64,000 bases of DNA, taken from Azonexus sp. R2A61. Its GTDB lineage: Bacteria; Pseudomonadota; Gammaproteobacteria; Burkholderiales; Rhodocyclaceae. Below, in pieces: positions 19,046 to 27,796 of the stretch. Within the stretch, counting starts at the first letter, position 1, and each line of letters begins with the position of its first letter. Where the stretch lies: contig NZ_JACBFO010000002.1 of the NCBI RefSeq assembly GCF_021401135.1, forward strand, positions 868,001 through 932,000. Reading direction: 5' to 3'. The translations under genes and the position numbers were made by a program. The notes beneath the pieces were generated by a model. It did no database searches. It saw only the letters and a list, made by a program, of their open reading frames with translations, and was not told the DNA's origin.

Positions 19046-19776
19046 ACCTGCAGTTCCAGCCCTTTTCCGCCATCTGGGTCTACCTCGCGGCGTCGCCGCT
19101 GCTCGGGCTGACCCTCACTCTGCTCGCCTACCAGGCCGCCCACGCCCTGCATGTCCGCTGCAAGCGTCATCCGGCGGCCAACCCGGTGCTGATTGCCGTG
19201 GCCATTCTCGGGGTTTTCCTGTGGTTGACCGGAACCCGCTACGAAACCTATTTCTCCGGCGCCCAGTTCGTCCATTTCCTGCTCGGCCCGGCCACCGTTG
19301 CGCTGGCGGTTCCGCTCTATGCCCAGTTCCGGCGCGTGCGCCGACTGCTGCTGCCGGTGATTCTCGGCCTGCTCGCCGGGAGCCTGACCGCTATCGTGTC
19401 GGCCGTGCTGGTCGGCCGCTGGCTGGGTGCCTCGGTTGCCACGCAGGCGTCGCTGGCACCCAAATCGGTGACCACACCGATCGCCATGGGCATTGCCGAA
19501 AGAATCGGCGGTTTACCGTCGTTGACCGCAGTCATGGTGATTTTCACCGGCGTGCTCGGCGCCATCGTCGGCCGCCAGGTATTCGACCTGATGCGGGTAC
19601 GCGACCAGGCGATCCGCGGCTTCGCCATGGGCGTCGCCTCGCACGGCATCGGCACGGCGCGCGCCTTCCAGGAAAACGAGCAAAGCGGCGCATTCGCGGC
19701 ACTGGCGATGGGGCTCAACGGACTGCTCACCGCCTTGCTGCTGCCGGTGATCGCCGGCTGGCTGCTGGTCCGCTAA
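19042..19776 (+). CDS. lrgB: CidB/LrgB family membrane protein
   Basis: A 244-residue LrgB with about seven membrane helices and the conserved blocks LAPKSVTTPIAMGIAE and GVASHGIGTARAF. It is the partner of LrgA and forms the transport-like core of the complex. The ATG at 19042 is set by GGAGGA upstream and by overlap with the lrgA stop. The following kinase gene begins 12 bp later on the same strand, so lrgA, lrgB, kinase and regulator look like one operon. Confidence 0.93.
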   Translation: MNLQFQPFSAIWVYLAASPLLGLTLTLLAYQAAHALHVRCKRHPAANPVLIAVAILGVFLWLTGTRYETYFSGAQFVHFLLGPATVALAVPLYAQFRRVRRLLLPVILGLLAGSLTAIVSAVLVGRWLGASVATQASLAPKSVTTPIAMGIAERIGGLPSLTAVMVIFTGVLGAIVGRQVFDLMRVRDQAIRGFAMGVASHGIGTARAFQENEQSGAFAALAMGLNGLLTALLLPVIAGWLLVR

Positions 19777-19788
19777 GGGTAAGCCCCA

Positions 19789-22194
19789 ATGGCCGCTCCC
19801 GAACCGGCGGCCAAGAATCCCGGCATGTTCCCCAAACCCCCGCCCCCCGCGCCCCGCCAGACCTGGCTGTGGCAGGCGCCGTATCTGGCGATCGGCGTGT
19901 TCGCGCTGGCCATGCTGTTCGTCACCGGCCTGTTGCAATGGCGCGAACTGGATACCGCCCGGTCGGCGCTGGAAGGCGACATGCATTGGGCCGAGCGAAC
20001 GCTGGAGGGACGTCTGCACGCCCACCTCGATTTTCTTGGCGAACTGGCGCGCGACCAGGAATTTCGTCAGCTCGACTACGAATCCTTCCAGGTCAAGGCA
20101 TCGCGCTACGTGCGCGAAATGCCGGAAATCGAAGCGATCATCTGGGTCGACACCGATGGCAAGGTGGAATGGGTGGCGCCCAACGAATCGACCGCCAGCT
20201 TCGTCGGCGACCAGTTGAGCGGCAAACGCCTGGCGGCACTGCAGAAAGCCCTGCGCACGCGACACGAGGTCGTCTCCGCCGACTACGCCAACCCGGTCGG
20301 CCAACCCGAGCACGACATCGTGATTCCGGTCCAGCGCGGCAGCGCCGACGTCGGCGCGTTCATCGCCATGCAATCGCTCGATGCCTTGCTGCGGGCAGCG
20401 ATGCCGGCCGCCTTCATGACCCGCTATCACCTGACCGTGGTCGACGAAGCCAACCGCGAGGTCTATCGCAACTCGTCAGTGCGCCCCACCGAACGCAAGA
20501 TTTCCGGCTCGTTCGTGGTCGACCTGCCGAACAACCGGCTCGGCCTGGATATCGTCGCCTACCGCAGCGGCACTGCCTGGCTGCCCTACGTGCCGGCGCT
20601 GCTGATCGTCGTGCTGACGCTGATCGCCACGATCACATTGATCCAGCTGCGCCGCCATGCCCAGCACCGGGCGGATACCGAAGAGCAGTTGCGGGCCGCC
20701 TATGCCTTCCGCCAGGCCATGTCCAATTCACTGGTCACCGGGATGCGGGCGATCGATCTGGAAGGACGGATCTCCTTCGTCAATGCCGCCTTCTGCCGGA
20801 TGACCGGGTTTGCCGAGAGCGAGCTGGTCGGCATCAAGCCGCCCTATCCCTACTGGCCGCCGGAAGAATTCGACCGGCTGCAGCACAATATCGACACCGC
20901 GCTGGCCGGCAAGGCTCCGGCCAGCGGCTTCGAGATGCGCATCATGCGCAAGAGCGGCGAGCGTTTCGACGTGCGACTCTATTTTTCGCCATTGATCGAC
21001 GCCAGCGGCGAACAGATCGGCTGGATGGCGTCGATGAACGACATCACCGAGCCGAAGCGGGCGCGGGTCGAACTGGAACGCGCCCACGAGCGCTTCACGA
21101 CGGTGATCGACGGGCTCGATTCGGCGGTGCACGTCGCCGACGCGCTGACCGGCGAAATCCTGTTCGCCAACCGCGCCTTCCAGAACATTTACGGCTTCGA
21201 CGCCGTCGGCCGCGACACGGCGCTGGTCACCGCCAGTTGCCGCCCGGATCCCGCCGCGCTAAGCCACGATCCTCGCGATCTTGCGGTCGACATGCTGCCC
21301 TGCGAGATTTTCGACGGCGAACTCCGCCACCAGTTGTCCGGCCACTGGTACCACCTGCACGAACGTGCCATCCGCTGGGTGGACGGGCGCACCGTGCGCG
21401 TCCAGATCGCCGCCGACATCACCGACCGCAAGCACATCGAAGAGGTCAACCTGCAACAGCAGAAACGCCTGGAACAAACCTCGCGACTGATCACCATGGG
21501 CGAAATGGCCAGTTCGCTGGCCCACGAACTGAACCAGCCGCTGTCGGCGATCGCCAATTACTGCGCCGGCTGCGTCAAGCGCATGCAGGCCGGCAACTAC
21601 CGCTTCGACGACCTGCTGGCCGCCATGCAGAAAGCCTCGGAACAGGCCGAGCGGGCCGGCAAGATCATTCGCCGGATGCGTGACATGGTGAAGAAGGGCG
21701 AGCCCAAGCGGCAACCCGTCTCGCTCGCCGAACTGGTCGACGAAGCACGCGCCTTTGCCGACATCGAAGCCCGTCGCACCGGCACCCAGATCGTCGTCGA
21801 ACTGCCGGAAAACCTGCCGCAGATCCTGGTTGACCGCATCATGATCGAACAAGTGCTGCTCAACCTGATCAAGAACGGCATCGAGGCCATGCACGAACTG
21901 CCGGCCGAACGCCGGATACTGCGCGTCCAGGCACGCAGCCAGGATGCCCGGACGGTCGAGGTGGCGATCGTCGATCAGGGGCACGGGCTGGCCGACGAAG
22001 ACATCGAACGCATCTTCACCCCGTTCTACACGACCAAGCCCGACGGCATGGGTATCGGCCTGCCGATCTGCCGTTCCATCATAGAATTCCACCAGGGGCG
22101 CCTGTGGGCCGAAGCGCGGCGCGAGGGCGGCAGCAGCTTCCGCTTCACCGTACCGGTCAGCGGGCAAGACAACATGAAGGACGACGATGACTGA
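19789..22194 (+). CDS. Membrane sensor histidine kinase with CHASE-like and two PAS domains
   Basis: An 801-residue kinase. Helices at about 28-47 and 264-288 bracket a periplasmic domain that looks CHASE-like (DFLGELARDQEF near its start). Two PAS domains follow (about 300-425 and 430-545), then a HisKA box MGEMASSLAHELNQPLSA with phospho-acceptor H579, and a HATPase domain with N- and G-boxes (NLIKNGIEAM, DQGHGL, GMGIGLPI). The HELNQPL form is typical of FixL/DctB-like kinases that pair with FixJ- or NtrC-type regulators. The 3' end overlaps the regulator gene by 8 nt. An alternative start is M13. The ligand is unknown; its place after lrgAB suggests it monitors a small organic acid or the cell-envelope state. 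Confidence 0.9.
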   Translation: MAAPEPAAKNPGMFPKPPPPAPRQTWLWQAPYLAIGVFALAMLFVTGLLQWRELDTARSALEGDMHWAERTLEGRLHAHLDFLGELARDQEFRQLDYESFQVKASRYVREMPEIEAIIWVDTDGKVEWVAPNESTASFVGDQLSGKRLAALQKALRTRHEVVSADYANPVGQPEHDIVIPVQRGSADVGAFIAMQSLDALLRAAMPAAFMTRYHLTVVDEANREVYRNSSVRPTERKISGSFVVDLPNNRLGLDIVAYRSGTAWLPYVPALLIVVLTLIATITLIQLRRHAQHRADTEEQLRAAYAFRQAMSNSLVTGMRAIDLEGRISFVNAAFCRMTGFAESELVGIKPPYPYWPPEEFDRLQHNIDTALAGKAPASGFEMRIMRKSGERFDVRLYFSPLIDASGEQIGWMASMNDITEPKRARVELERAHERFTTVIDGLDSAVHVADALTGEILFANRAFQNIYGFDAVGRDTALVTASCRPDPAALSHDPRDLAVDMLPCEIFDGELRHQLSGHWYHLHERAIRWVDGRTVRVQIAADITDRKHIEEVNLQQQKRLEQTSRLITMGEMASSLAHELNQPLSAIANYCAGCVKRMQAGNYRFDDLLAAMQKASEQAERAGKIIRRMRDMVKKGEPKRQPVSLAELVDEARAFADIEARRTGTQIVVELPENLPQILVDRIMIEQVLLNLIKNGIEAMHELPAERRILRVQARSQDARTVEVAIVDQGHGLADEDIERIFTPFYTTKPDGMGIGLPICRSIIEFHQGRLWAEARREGGSSFRFTVPVSGQDNMKDDDD

Positions 22195-22795
22195 GAGCGG
22201 ACAAATCATCTACGTGGTGGACGACGACGAGGCGATGCGCGATTCGATGACCTGGCTGCTCGAAGGCGAAGGCTGGCCGGTGGCGACCTTTGCCTCCGGC
22301 CAGCGCTTTCTGGCGGACTACCACGCTGGCATGAAAGGCTGTCTGGTGCTCGACGTGCGGATGCCCGACATGAGCGGCCTGGAGCTCTACGAACACCTGG
22401 TCGACCTGCGCTGCGCGCTGCCGGTGATCTTCGTCACCGGCCATGGCGACGTGCCGATGGCCGTAGCCGCCTTGCAACGCGGCGCCTGCGACTTCATCGA
22501 AAAACCCTTCCACAACGAAGACCTGCTGTCACGCATCCGGCGCGCACTGAACGTGGATGCCGAAAATGCCGCCCGCCGCCAGCGCGACGGCGAAATCACC
22601 CATCGCCTGGCGCAACTGACGCAACGCGAGCGCGAAGTGATGAACCTGGTCGTCGCCGGAAAACTGAACAAGCAGATCGCCGACGAACTGGACATCAGCA
22701 TGAAGACCGTCGAAGCCCACCGGGCACGGGTCATGGACAAGATGGGCGTGCGTACGCTGGCCGAACTGGTCAAGGTGGTACTGCAGCTGAATTGA
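22187..22795 (+). CDS. FixJ/NarL-type response regulator
   Basis: A 202-residue regulator with an N-terminal receiver domain (acidic pocket DDDEA near residues 10-14, phospho-acceptor D56 in VLDVRMPDM, the T and K of the family in VTGHG and EKPF) and a LuxR-type helix-turn-helix (about 135-195; LTQREREVMNLVVAGKLNKQ). It overlaps the kinase gene, making a clear cognate pair. Likely targets include the lrgAB operon itself, but no binding site could be identified. Confidence 0.93.
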   Translation: MTESGQIIYVVDDDEAMRDSMTWLLEGEGWPVATFASGQRFLADYHAGMKGCLVLDVRMPDMSGLELYEHLVDLRCALPVIFVTGHGDVPMAVAALQRGACDFIEKPFHNEDLLSRIRRALNVDAENAARRQRDGEITHRLAQLTQREREVMNLVVAGKLNKQIADELDISMKTVEAHRARVMDKMGVRTLAELVKVVLQLN

Positions 22796-22804
22796 AGCGC
22801 CGTC

Positions 22805-22816
22805 CCCGGCGCCGGG
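22805..22816. other. GC palindrome between convergent genes
   Basis: CCCGGCGCCGGG, a perfect 12-bp palindrome that fills the 22-bp gap between the regulator gene and the convergent conserved gene. There is no T run on either side, so it is a poor classical terminator. Confidence 0.35.
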
Positions 22817-22817
22817 A

Positions 22818-23150
22818 TCACAACGGGATGATGTCGTCGCCGCCGGCGCCGAGTTGACCGTCGTACGAGGTCCGCTGACGGACTTCCTTGCGGCGCAGCA
22901 ACTTCTCCTGCACCTTGGCCGGCAGGTCGGTGAACAGGATCAGGTCCTTGGCGATCAACAGTTCGATGGTGTCTTCGATGACCCGCACGAAATCGCGGTC
23001 GAGCTGGGTCAGCTCGTTTTCCCGCCAGCGCTCGTGGATGAACTGCAGCACTTCGGCATTATCCGCCGGCAACGATTCCTGGGCATTGCCGACAGGCGTC
23101 GGATGCAATTCGACGATCCTTCCCGCCTCATCTCTCGCCACGTACAGCAT
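22818..23150 (-). CDS. Conserved protein of unknown function (betaproteobacterial type)
   Basis: A 110-residue soluble protein with no membrane helix or signal peptide. It starts MLYVARDEAGRIVELHP and contains a helical acidic middle (FVRVIEDTIELLIAKDLILFTDLP) and a basic tail before GGDDIIPL. Similar proteins are widespread in Beta- and Gammaproteobacteria and are often mislabelled as tryptophan synthase beta-like. No catalytic motif is visible. It is on the opposite strand to the two-component genes and 79 bp downstream of the ankyrin gene on the same strand, so the two may be co-transcribed. Confidence 0.8.
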   Translation of the reverse strand: MLYVARDEAGRIVELHPTPVGNAQESLPADNAEVLQFIHERWRENELTQLDRDFVRVIEDTIELLIAKDLILFTDLPAKVQEKLLRRKEVRQRTSYDGQLGAGGDDIIPL

Positions 23151-23229
23151 GCCCTGCCTCTCCTGTTCCCGTTATTGGCTCGAAGTCTGCATCAGCCCTT
23201 GCGGCTTGGCAATTGGCCAAACGAACATT

Positions 23230-24264
23230 TCAGTAATTTTTCGTAGGAATCTTCAACGGCATTTTCGGTTGACCGTGAAAATTCGTCGGCGGCACCTTGA
23301 AACCGCCGCCCGCCGGCTTGTCGGCCGGGACGACCCGCACCGACTGCTGCCCCGACTGCCGGTCGGCGCTCACCTCGATGACCGAGGCCCGCTGCGGCCC
23401 CGGCCGGTCCAGCGTTTCACGCACGATACGCACGCGCTCGGCGGCGATCCGGCGATCGATGCCATCGGTAGACATGCCGCGGTCGGCCAGCACCTTGCGC
23501 ATCTCGAGCAGGCTTTCCAGTTCCTTGCTCATGCGCAGCGAACGGCTCGGTTCGCCCCAGCTTTCCTTCGGCTTGGCCACCGCGATGTTGAACGCCTCCG
23601 GATTGCTGACCAGCCGGGCCAGGTTGAGGTTATCGGCCCGCATCGCCCATTCCAGTGCCCCGTCGCCCCAGTCGTTTTTCGGACTGCGGTCGGCGCCTTT
23701 CTCGATCAGCTTGCGAGCCAGTCCCTCGCGCCCTTCGTAAACCGCCATCATCAGCACCGTCGAACCATTGGTGCTGCGGGCGTTGATATCGGCGCCAAGG
23801 CCGATCAAATACTCCATCATTTCCTCGTTGCCGGCGAATACCGCGTAATGCAGCGGCGACCAGCGACGGGCCGGCGCATTGATCCTGGCTCCGCGCTCGA
23901 CCAGCCAGCGGGCCGCCTCCATCTTGCCGCGCCAGGCCGCCAGGGCCAGCGCCGATTCGCCGTTGGCGTTGAGTTGATTGATATCGGCCCCGCGCGCAAT
24001 GAATAGGCGCATCAACGCGATGTTGCCCTCCCAGGCGCCGATCATCAGGCCGGAACCGATCCGGCTGCCGAGGAAGTCCGCCGGCAAGCCGGCATCGAGC
24101 CAGGCCTCGGCCTGCCCCAGATCGCCCAGTTCCATCTGGGTCGAGAAAGCCACCGGATCGGGCAGACGGGTTTCGCCGCCGAACCAGGATTGGGCTTGGA
24201 CGGCGCAAATCGGCGTCACGCCGATTATCATTGTCAGTACGAACTTCCTGATCAGGCGGGTCAT
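23230..24264 (-). CDS. Exported ankyrin-repeat protein
   Basis: A 344-residue protein with a signal peptide (about residues 1-24, ending VQAQ) and about four to five ankyrin repeats (roughly residues 60-190, each with a G.TALM- or ALALAA-type core). A helical region and a basic Gly/Pro-rich tail follow. The ATG at 24264 is chosen because it directly precedes the signal peptide; an upstream ATG at 24285 is possible. The protein is probably periplasmic and binds another protein. It is divergent from the TonB-like gene with 35 bp between the starts. Confidence 0.85.
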   Translation of the reverse strand: MTRLIRKFVLTMIIGVTPICAVQAQSWFGGETRLPDPVAFSTQMELGDLGQAEAWLDAGLPADFLGSRIGSGLMIGAWEGNIALMRLFIARGADINQLNANGESALALAAWRGKMEAARWLVERGARINAPARRWSPLHYAVFAGNEEMMEYLIGLGADINARSTNGSTVLMMAVYEGREGLARKLIEKGADRSPKNDWGDGALEWAMRADNLNLARLVSNPEAFNIAVAKPKESWGEPSRSLRMSKELESLLEMRKVLADRGMSTDGIDRRIAAERVRIVRETLDRPGPQRASVIEVSADRQSGQQSVRVVPADKPAGGGFKVPPTNFHGQPKMPLKIPTKNY

Positions 24265-24299
24265 TGGTGGTCTCGCTTCATTCATCCGTGCATTTTCTC

Positions 24300-24842
24300 A
24301 TGACCCGCCCCCGGCGCCCGCTTCTGCTTGCCCTGCTCCTGTCGGGACTGATCCACCTGCTCCCCTTCCTGAAACTGCCGGACACGGCGGCCCCGCGGAG
24401 CCCGTCGCCGAATGCCATGCAGGCGACCCTGCATCCCGCCGCCCCGGCAGCAAGTGCCGCCCCCAGCGAACTGAAGGTGGACGAGACGCCTGTCGGCCCC
24501 GCCAGGAAAGCTGTCCCCGACATCGAAAAACCGCGGCCTTCTGCGGTCGACCGCAGAAAACCCGCAAAAACCTGGCAGCAGTCGATCGGCCAGCAACTCG
24601 CCAGCCAGCGCAGGCAAGGCAACTGCTATCCGGAGGATGCGCTGCGTCAGGGCGTCCAGGGCGAAGTCCTCATGCGGGTGATCCTCGACGAAAACGGCAA
24701 AGTGGTCGCCAGCCGCGTCGAGGCGAGCAGCGGACAGCCCGCGCTCGATGCCGCCGCCCGCTGCGCGATCGACCGACTGAGCGCACTTCCCGCGGATGCC
24801 CCGAGGGAATTCCTGCTGCCGGTCCGTTTTCTGCTGCGCTGA
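24300..24842 (+). CDS. TonB-like C-terminal domain protein
   Basis: A 180-residue protein with an N-terminal membrane anchor (about residues 5-24; LLLALLLSGLIHLLPFL), a Pro/Ala-rich linker, and a C-terminal TonB domain with YPEDALRQGVQGEVLMRVIL and the family VEASSGQPALDAAA block. TonB proteins pass proton-motive energy from ExbBD to outer-membrane receptors; no exbB or exbD is adjacent. A copy of the dispersed SalI-type palindrome lies inside the linker coding region and contributes residues SAVDRRKPAKT. The ATG at 24300 lacks a good ribosome-binding site; an upstream start at 24264 is less likely. Confidence 0.8.
   Translation: MTRPRRPLLLALLLSGLIHLLPFLKLPDTAAPRSPSPNAMQATLHPAAPAASAAPSELKVDETPVGPARKAVPDIEKPRPSAVDRRKPAKTWQQSIGQQLASQRRQGNCYPEDALRQGVQGEVLMRVILDENGKVVASRVEASSGQPALDAAARCAIDRLSALPADAPREFLLPVRFLLR
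24535..24571. repeat. Dispersed SalI-type palindrome, extended copy inside a coding region
   Basis: CTGCGGTCGACCGCAG at 24541-24556 is a perfect 16-bp palindrome, followed by AAAACCCGCAAAAAC. The extended 35-bp element matches 16030-16063. It is translated as part of the TonB-like protein linker. Confidence 0.65.
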
Positions 24843-24922
24843 AATTCACCTAATCAGAACAATTTTACGGATTATTAATTTTGTTATAAAAAACAATTTT
24901 GATGCTAATCTGCCGCACCAAT

Positions 24923-24936
24923 TTGATTTTGATCAA
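24923..24936. promoter_or_regulatory. FNR/Anr-type binding site upstream of a chemoreceptor gene
   Basis: TTGATTTTGATCAA matches the FNR consensus TTGAT-N4-ATCAA exactly. Its centre is 33 bp upstream of the ATG at 24963. For class II activation the transcript would have to start inside the gene. So the box either represses under low oxygen or implies a later translation start. The match is direct; the mode is inferred. Confidence 0.65.
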
Positions 24937-24962
24937 CAACGGTTCCGACAAGGAAAATCAGC

Positions 24963-26591
24963 ATGGCATCCCTGAGCAATCTCCGCGTCTCCACGCGCAT
25001 GCAGCTACTGGTCGGCCTGACGCTGGTCGGGCTGGTCATCCTCTGCCTGGTTTCGCTCTTCGAACTGCGGGACAGCATGCTCGAAGACCGCAAGGCCAAA
25101 ACGAAAAACCTGATCGAAGTAGCCAACGGCGTCCTGGTACATCACCAGAAACTGGCGGCCAGCGGCGCGCTGTCGCTGGAAGCCGCCCAACAAGCGGCCC
25201 GCGACAACCTGCGTGACCTGCGCTACGGCGACAACGATTACTACTTCATTTTCGACACCCAGGGCACCTATCTGATGATGGGTGCCAACCGCTCGGTCGA
25301 AGGCCAGAACCGTATCGAACTGAAGGACGCCAACGGAAAATTTCTGGTCAAGGAACTGATCAAGGCCGCACAGGCCGGCGGCGGCTTCGTCGAATACTGG
25401 TTCCCGCGGGCCGGCCAGCAGACGGCCGAGCCGAAACTGTCCTACGCCACGCTGTTCGAACCCTGGGGCTGGGTGATCGGTACCGGCATCTACATCGACG
25501 ACATCGATCGCGAATTCCGCAAGGTGGCGCTGCTGCTCGGCGGCATCGCCGTCGGCCTGCTCGGCGCATTGATCGCCGTCGGCTACCAGGTGAGCAGCAG
25601 CGTCCTTCGCCAGCTCGGAGGCGAGCCGGCGACGGCGGCTGCCATCATGCGCCAGATCGCCGACGGCGACCTGACCGCGCATATCGGCGACACCCCGGCC
25701 GGCAGCCTGCTGCATACCCTCGACCGCATGGCCGAGTCGCTGCGCAAGATGGTCGGCGAGATCAACGACGACGCCAACCGCTTGGTCGACAACGCCGAAC
25801 GCATCGCCACGGCGTCGGACGAAGTCGCCAATGCCGCCGAACAACAGGCCGACGCCACGTCGGCGATGGCGGCGGCGATCGAGCAACTGACGGTGAGCTC
25901 CAACCACATTTCCGAAAGCGCCCGCGAGACCTCGCAGGATTCGTCGACGGCAGTCGAGCTGTCAGGCCAGGGGTCGGCCCGGGTCGGCCAGGCCACCCAG
26001 GCGATCGAACAGATCGCCTCGACGGTGACCGATGCGTCCGGGCGGATTCGCGCCCTGGAAGAACGGGCCCAGCAGATCTCGACGATCGCCAACGTGATCA
26101 AGGACATCGCCGGCCAGACCAACCTGCTGGCGCTCAACGCCGCCATCGAAGCGGCGCGGGCCGGCGAGCAGGGCCGCGGTTTCGCGGTGGTCGCCGACGA
26201 AGTCCGCAAGCTGGCCGAACGCACCTCGTCGGCCACCACCGAAATCGAGCAGATGATCGTCGGCATCCAGAGCGATACCGTCGGTGCCGTCGAAGCGATG
26301 AATGCGGCCCTGCCGGAAGTGCAACAGGGCGTCGAACTGGCCGGCTCGGCCTCGGAATCGCTGCGTGCCATCGAAGCAGGCGCCCGGCGCACCCTGGCCC
26401 GGGTCGGCGAAGTGGCTGACGCGACCAGGGAGCAGAGCGCGGCCAGCACGTCGATCGCCCAGCGTGTCGAGCAGATCGCCAACATGGTCGAGGAAACCAC
26501 GGCGACCATCCGCGGCACGGCGACCACCGCCCATCAACTGGAAAACATCGCGCTCAGCCTGAAGCAGCTGATCAGCCGCTTCAGGGTATGA
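24963..26591 (+). CDS. Methyl-accepting chemotaxis protein with periplasmic single-Cache domain
   Basis: A 542-residue chemoreceptor. Helices at about 14-35 and 185-207 enclose a periplasmic sCache_2-type domain (about 36-183) with [11 protein letters not shown] and the conserved [20 protein letters not shown] end. A HAMP domain and a signalling hairpin with [20 protein letters not shown] follow. sCache_2 receptors typically bind small organic acids. A consensus FNR box upstream suggests oxygen-linked expression. It is monocistronic and convergent with the CoA-transferase gene. Confidence 0.93.
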   Translation: MASLSNLRVSTRMQLLVGLTLVGLVILCLVSLFELRDSMLEDRKAKTKNLIEVANGVLVHHQKLAASGALSLEAAQQAARDNLRDLRYGDNDYYFIFDTQGTYLMMGANRSVEGQNRIELKDANGKFLVKELIKAAQAGGGFVEYWFPRAGQQTAEPKLSYATLFEPWGWVIGTGIYIDDIDREFRKVALLLGGIAVGLLGALIAVGYQVSSSVLRQLGGEPATAAAIMRQIADGDLTAHIGDTPAGSLLHTLDRMAESLRKMVGEINDDANRLVDNAERIATASDEVANAAEQQADATSAMAAAIEQLTVSSNHISESARETSQDSSTAVELSGQGSARVGQATQAIEQIASTVTDASGRIRALEERAQQISTIANVIKDIAGQTNLLALNAAIEAARAGEQGRGFAVVADEVRKLAERTSSATTEIEQMIVGIQSDTVGAVEAMNAALPEVQQGVELAGSASESLRAIEAGARRTLARVGEVADATREQSAASTSIAQRVEQIANMVEETTATIRGTATTAHQLENIALSLKQLISRFRV

Positions 26592-26595
26592 GCCG

Positions 26596-27795
26596 CTAGA
26601 GCGCGCCGGCAGCGCGCAATTCGGCAATGCGCGCCGCCGGGTAGCCAAGACCGGCGAGGATTTCGTCGGTATGGGCCCCGAGGGCCGGCCCGATCCATTC
26701 GGTGCCGCCCGGCGTTGCCGACAATTGCGGCACGATGCCGGGCATCCGGAAAGGCTTGCCGTCGGGCAGTTCGGCCGTCTGGAACATCTGCCGGGCGATG
26801 AATTGCGGATCGGCGAACATGTCGAGCACGGAATAGACGCGCGACGCGGGAACTTCCGCCTGCGCCAGCACCGCCAGCACCTCGGCCTCGTCGTGGCTGG
26901 CACACCAGGCATCGATCAGTCCGTAGATCTCGTCGCGCCGGCCGTCGCGGCCGGTGTTGTCGGCCAGCGACGGATCGTCGGCCAGATCGCTGCGACCGAT
27001 GGCCTGCATCAGGCGACGGAAGATCGCATCGCCGTTGGCACCGATCGTCACGTGCTTGCCGTCGCGGGTGCCATGGGTATTCGACGGCGTGATGCCGGGC
27101 ATGATGTTGCCGGTGCGCTCGCGCACGAAACCGAAGACGTCGGCCTCCGGCACCAGCGATTCCATCATCGCGAACACGGCCTCGTAGAGCGCGACATCCA
27201 CCACCTGGCCGGCACCGCCATTGACCTCCTTGTGGCGCAGCGCCATCAAGGCGCCGATCGCCCCCCACAGCGCGGCAATCGAATCGCCGATCGAAATCCC
27301 GGTACGCACCGGCGGCCGGTCCGGAAAACCGGTCACGTAACGCAGGCCGCCCATCGACTCGCCGACCGCGCCGAAACCCGGCTGGTCCTTGTAGGGCCCG
27401 CTCTGGCCGAAGCCCGACAGGCGGACCATGACCAAGCCGGGATTGTCGCGCTGCAGTTCCGCCCAGCCCAGCCCGAGCTTCTCCAGCACCCCCGGCCGGA
27501 AGTTCTCGACCAGGATATCGGCCGAAGCGATCAAGCGGCGCACGAACTCGCGGCCGTCGGCGTGCTTGAGGTTGGCCGTCACCGATTTCTTGTTGCGCGC
27601 CTGGACGTACCACCACAGCGACGTGCCCTCGTACAACTTGCGCCACTTGCGCAACGGATCGCCGCCATCGGGGGCCTCAACCTTGATGACCTCGGCGCCG
27701 AATTCGCCGAGGATGCGGGTACAGAACGGGCCGGCGATCAGCGTGCCGAGTTCGACGACACGCAACCCGGCCAGCGGTTTTTGCGTTGCGGACAT
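26596..27795 (-). CDS. Class III CoA-transferase (CaiB/BaiF family)
   Basis: A 399-residue family III CoA-transferase. These enzymes move CoA between acids through an aspartyl-CoA intermediate. The predicted active Asp is D171 in GISIGDSIAAL. The N-terminal LRVVELGTLIAGPFCTRILG and the VENFRPGVLEKLG block are typical. The substrate cannot be assigned from sequence; candidates include succinyl, mesaconyl, citramalyl and aromatic acids. The ATG at 27795 is separated by one base from the murI stop, so the genes are co-transcribed. Confidence 0.9.
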   Translation of the reverse strand: MSATQKPLAGLRVVELGTLIAGPFCTRILGEFGAEVIKVEAPDGGDPLRKWRKLYEGTSLWWYVQARNKKSVTANLKHADGREFVRRLIASADILVENFRPGVLEKLGLGWAELQRDNPGLVMVRLSGFGQSGPYKDQPGFGAVGESMGGLRYVTGFPDRPPVRTGISIGDSIAALWGAIGALMALRHKEVNGGAGQVVDVALYEAVFAMMESLVPEADVFGFVRERTGNIMPGITPSNTHGTRDGKHVTIGANGDAIFRRLMQAIGRSDLADDPSLADNTGRDGRRDEIYGLIDAWCASHDEAEVLAVLAQAEVPASRVYSVLDMFADPQFIARQMFQTAELPDGKPFRMPGIVPQLSATPGGTEWIGPALGAHTDEILAGLGYPAARIAELRAAGAL

Positions 27796-27796
27796 G

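Noticed and set aside
19221..21683. 820-codon plus-strand open frame overlapping lrgB and the kinase gene
   Set aside because: It is out of frame with two well-supported genes, and its Arg/Pro/Gly-rich translation has no family features.
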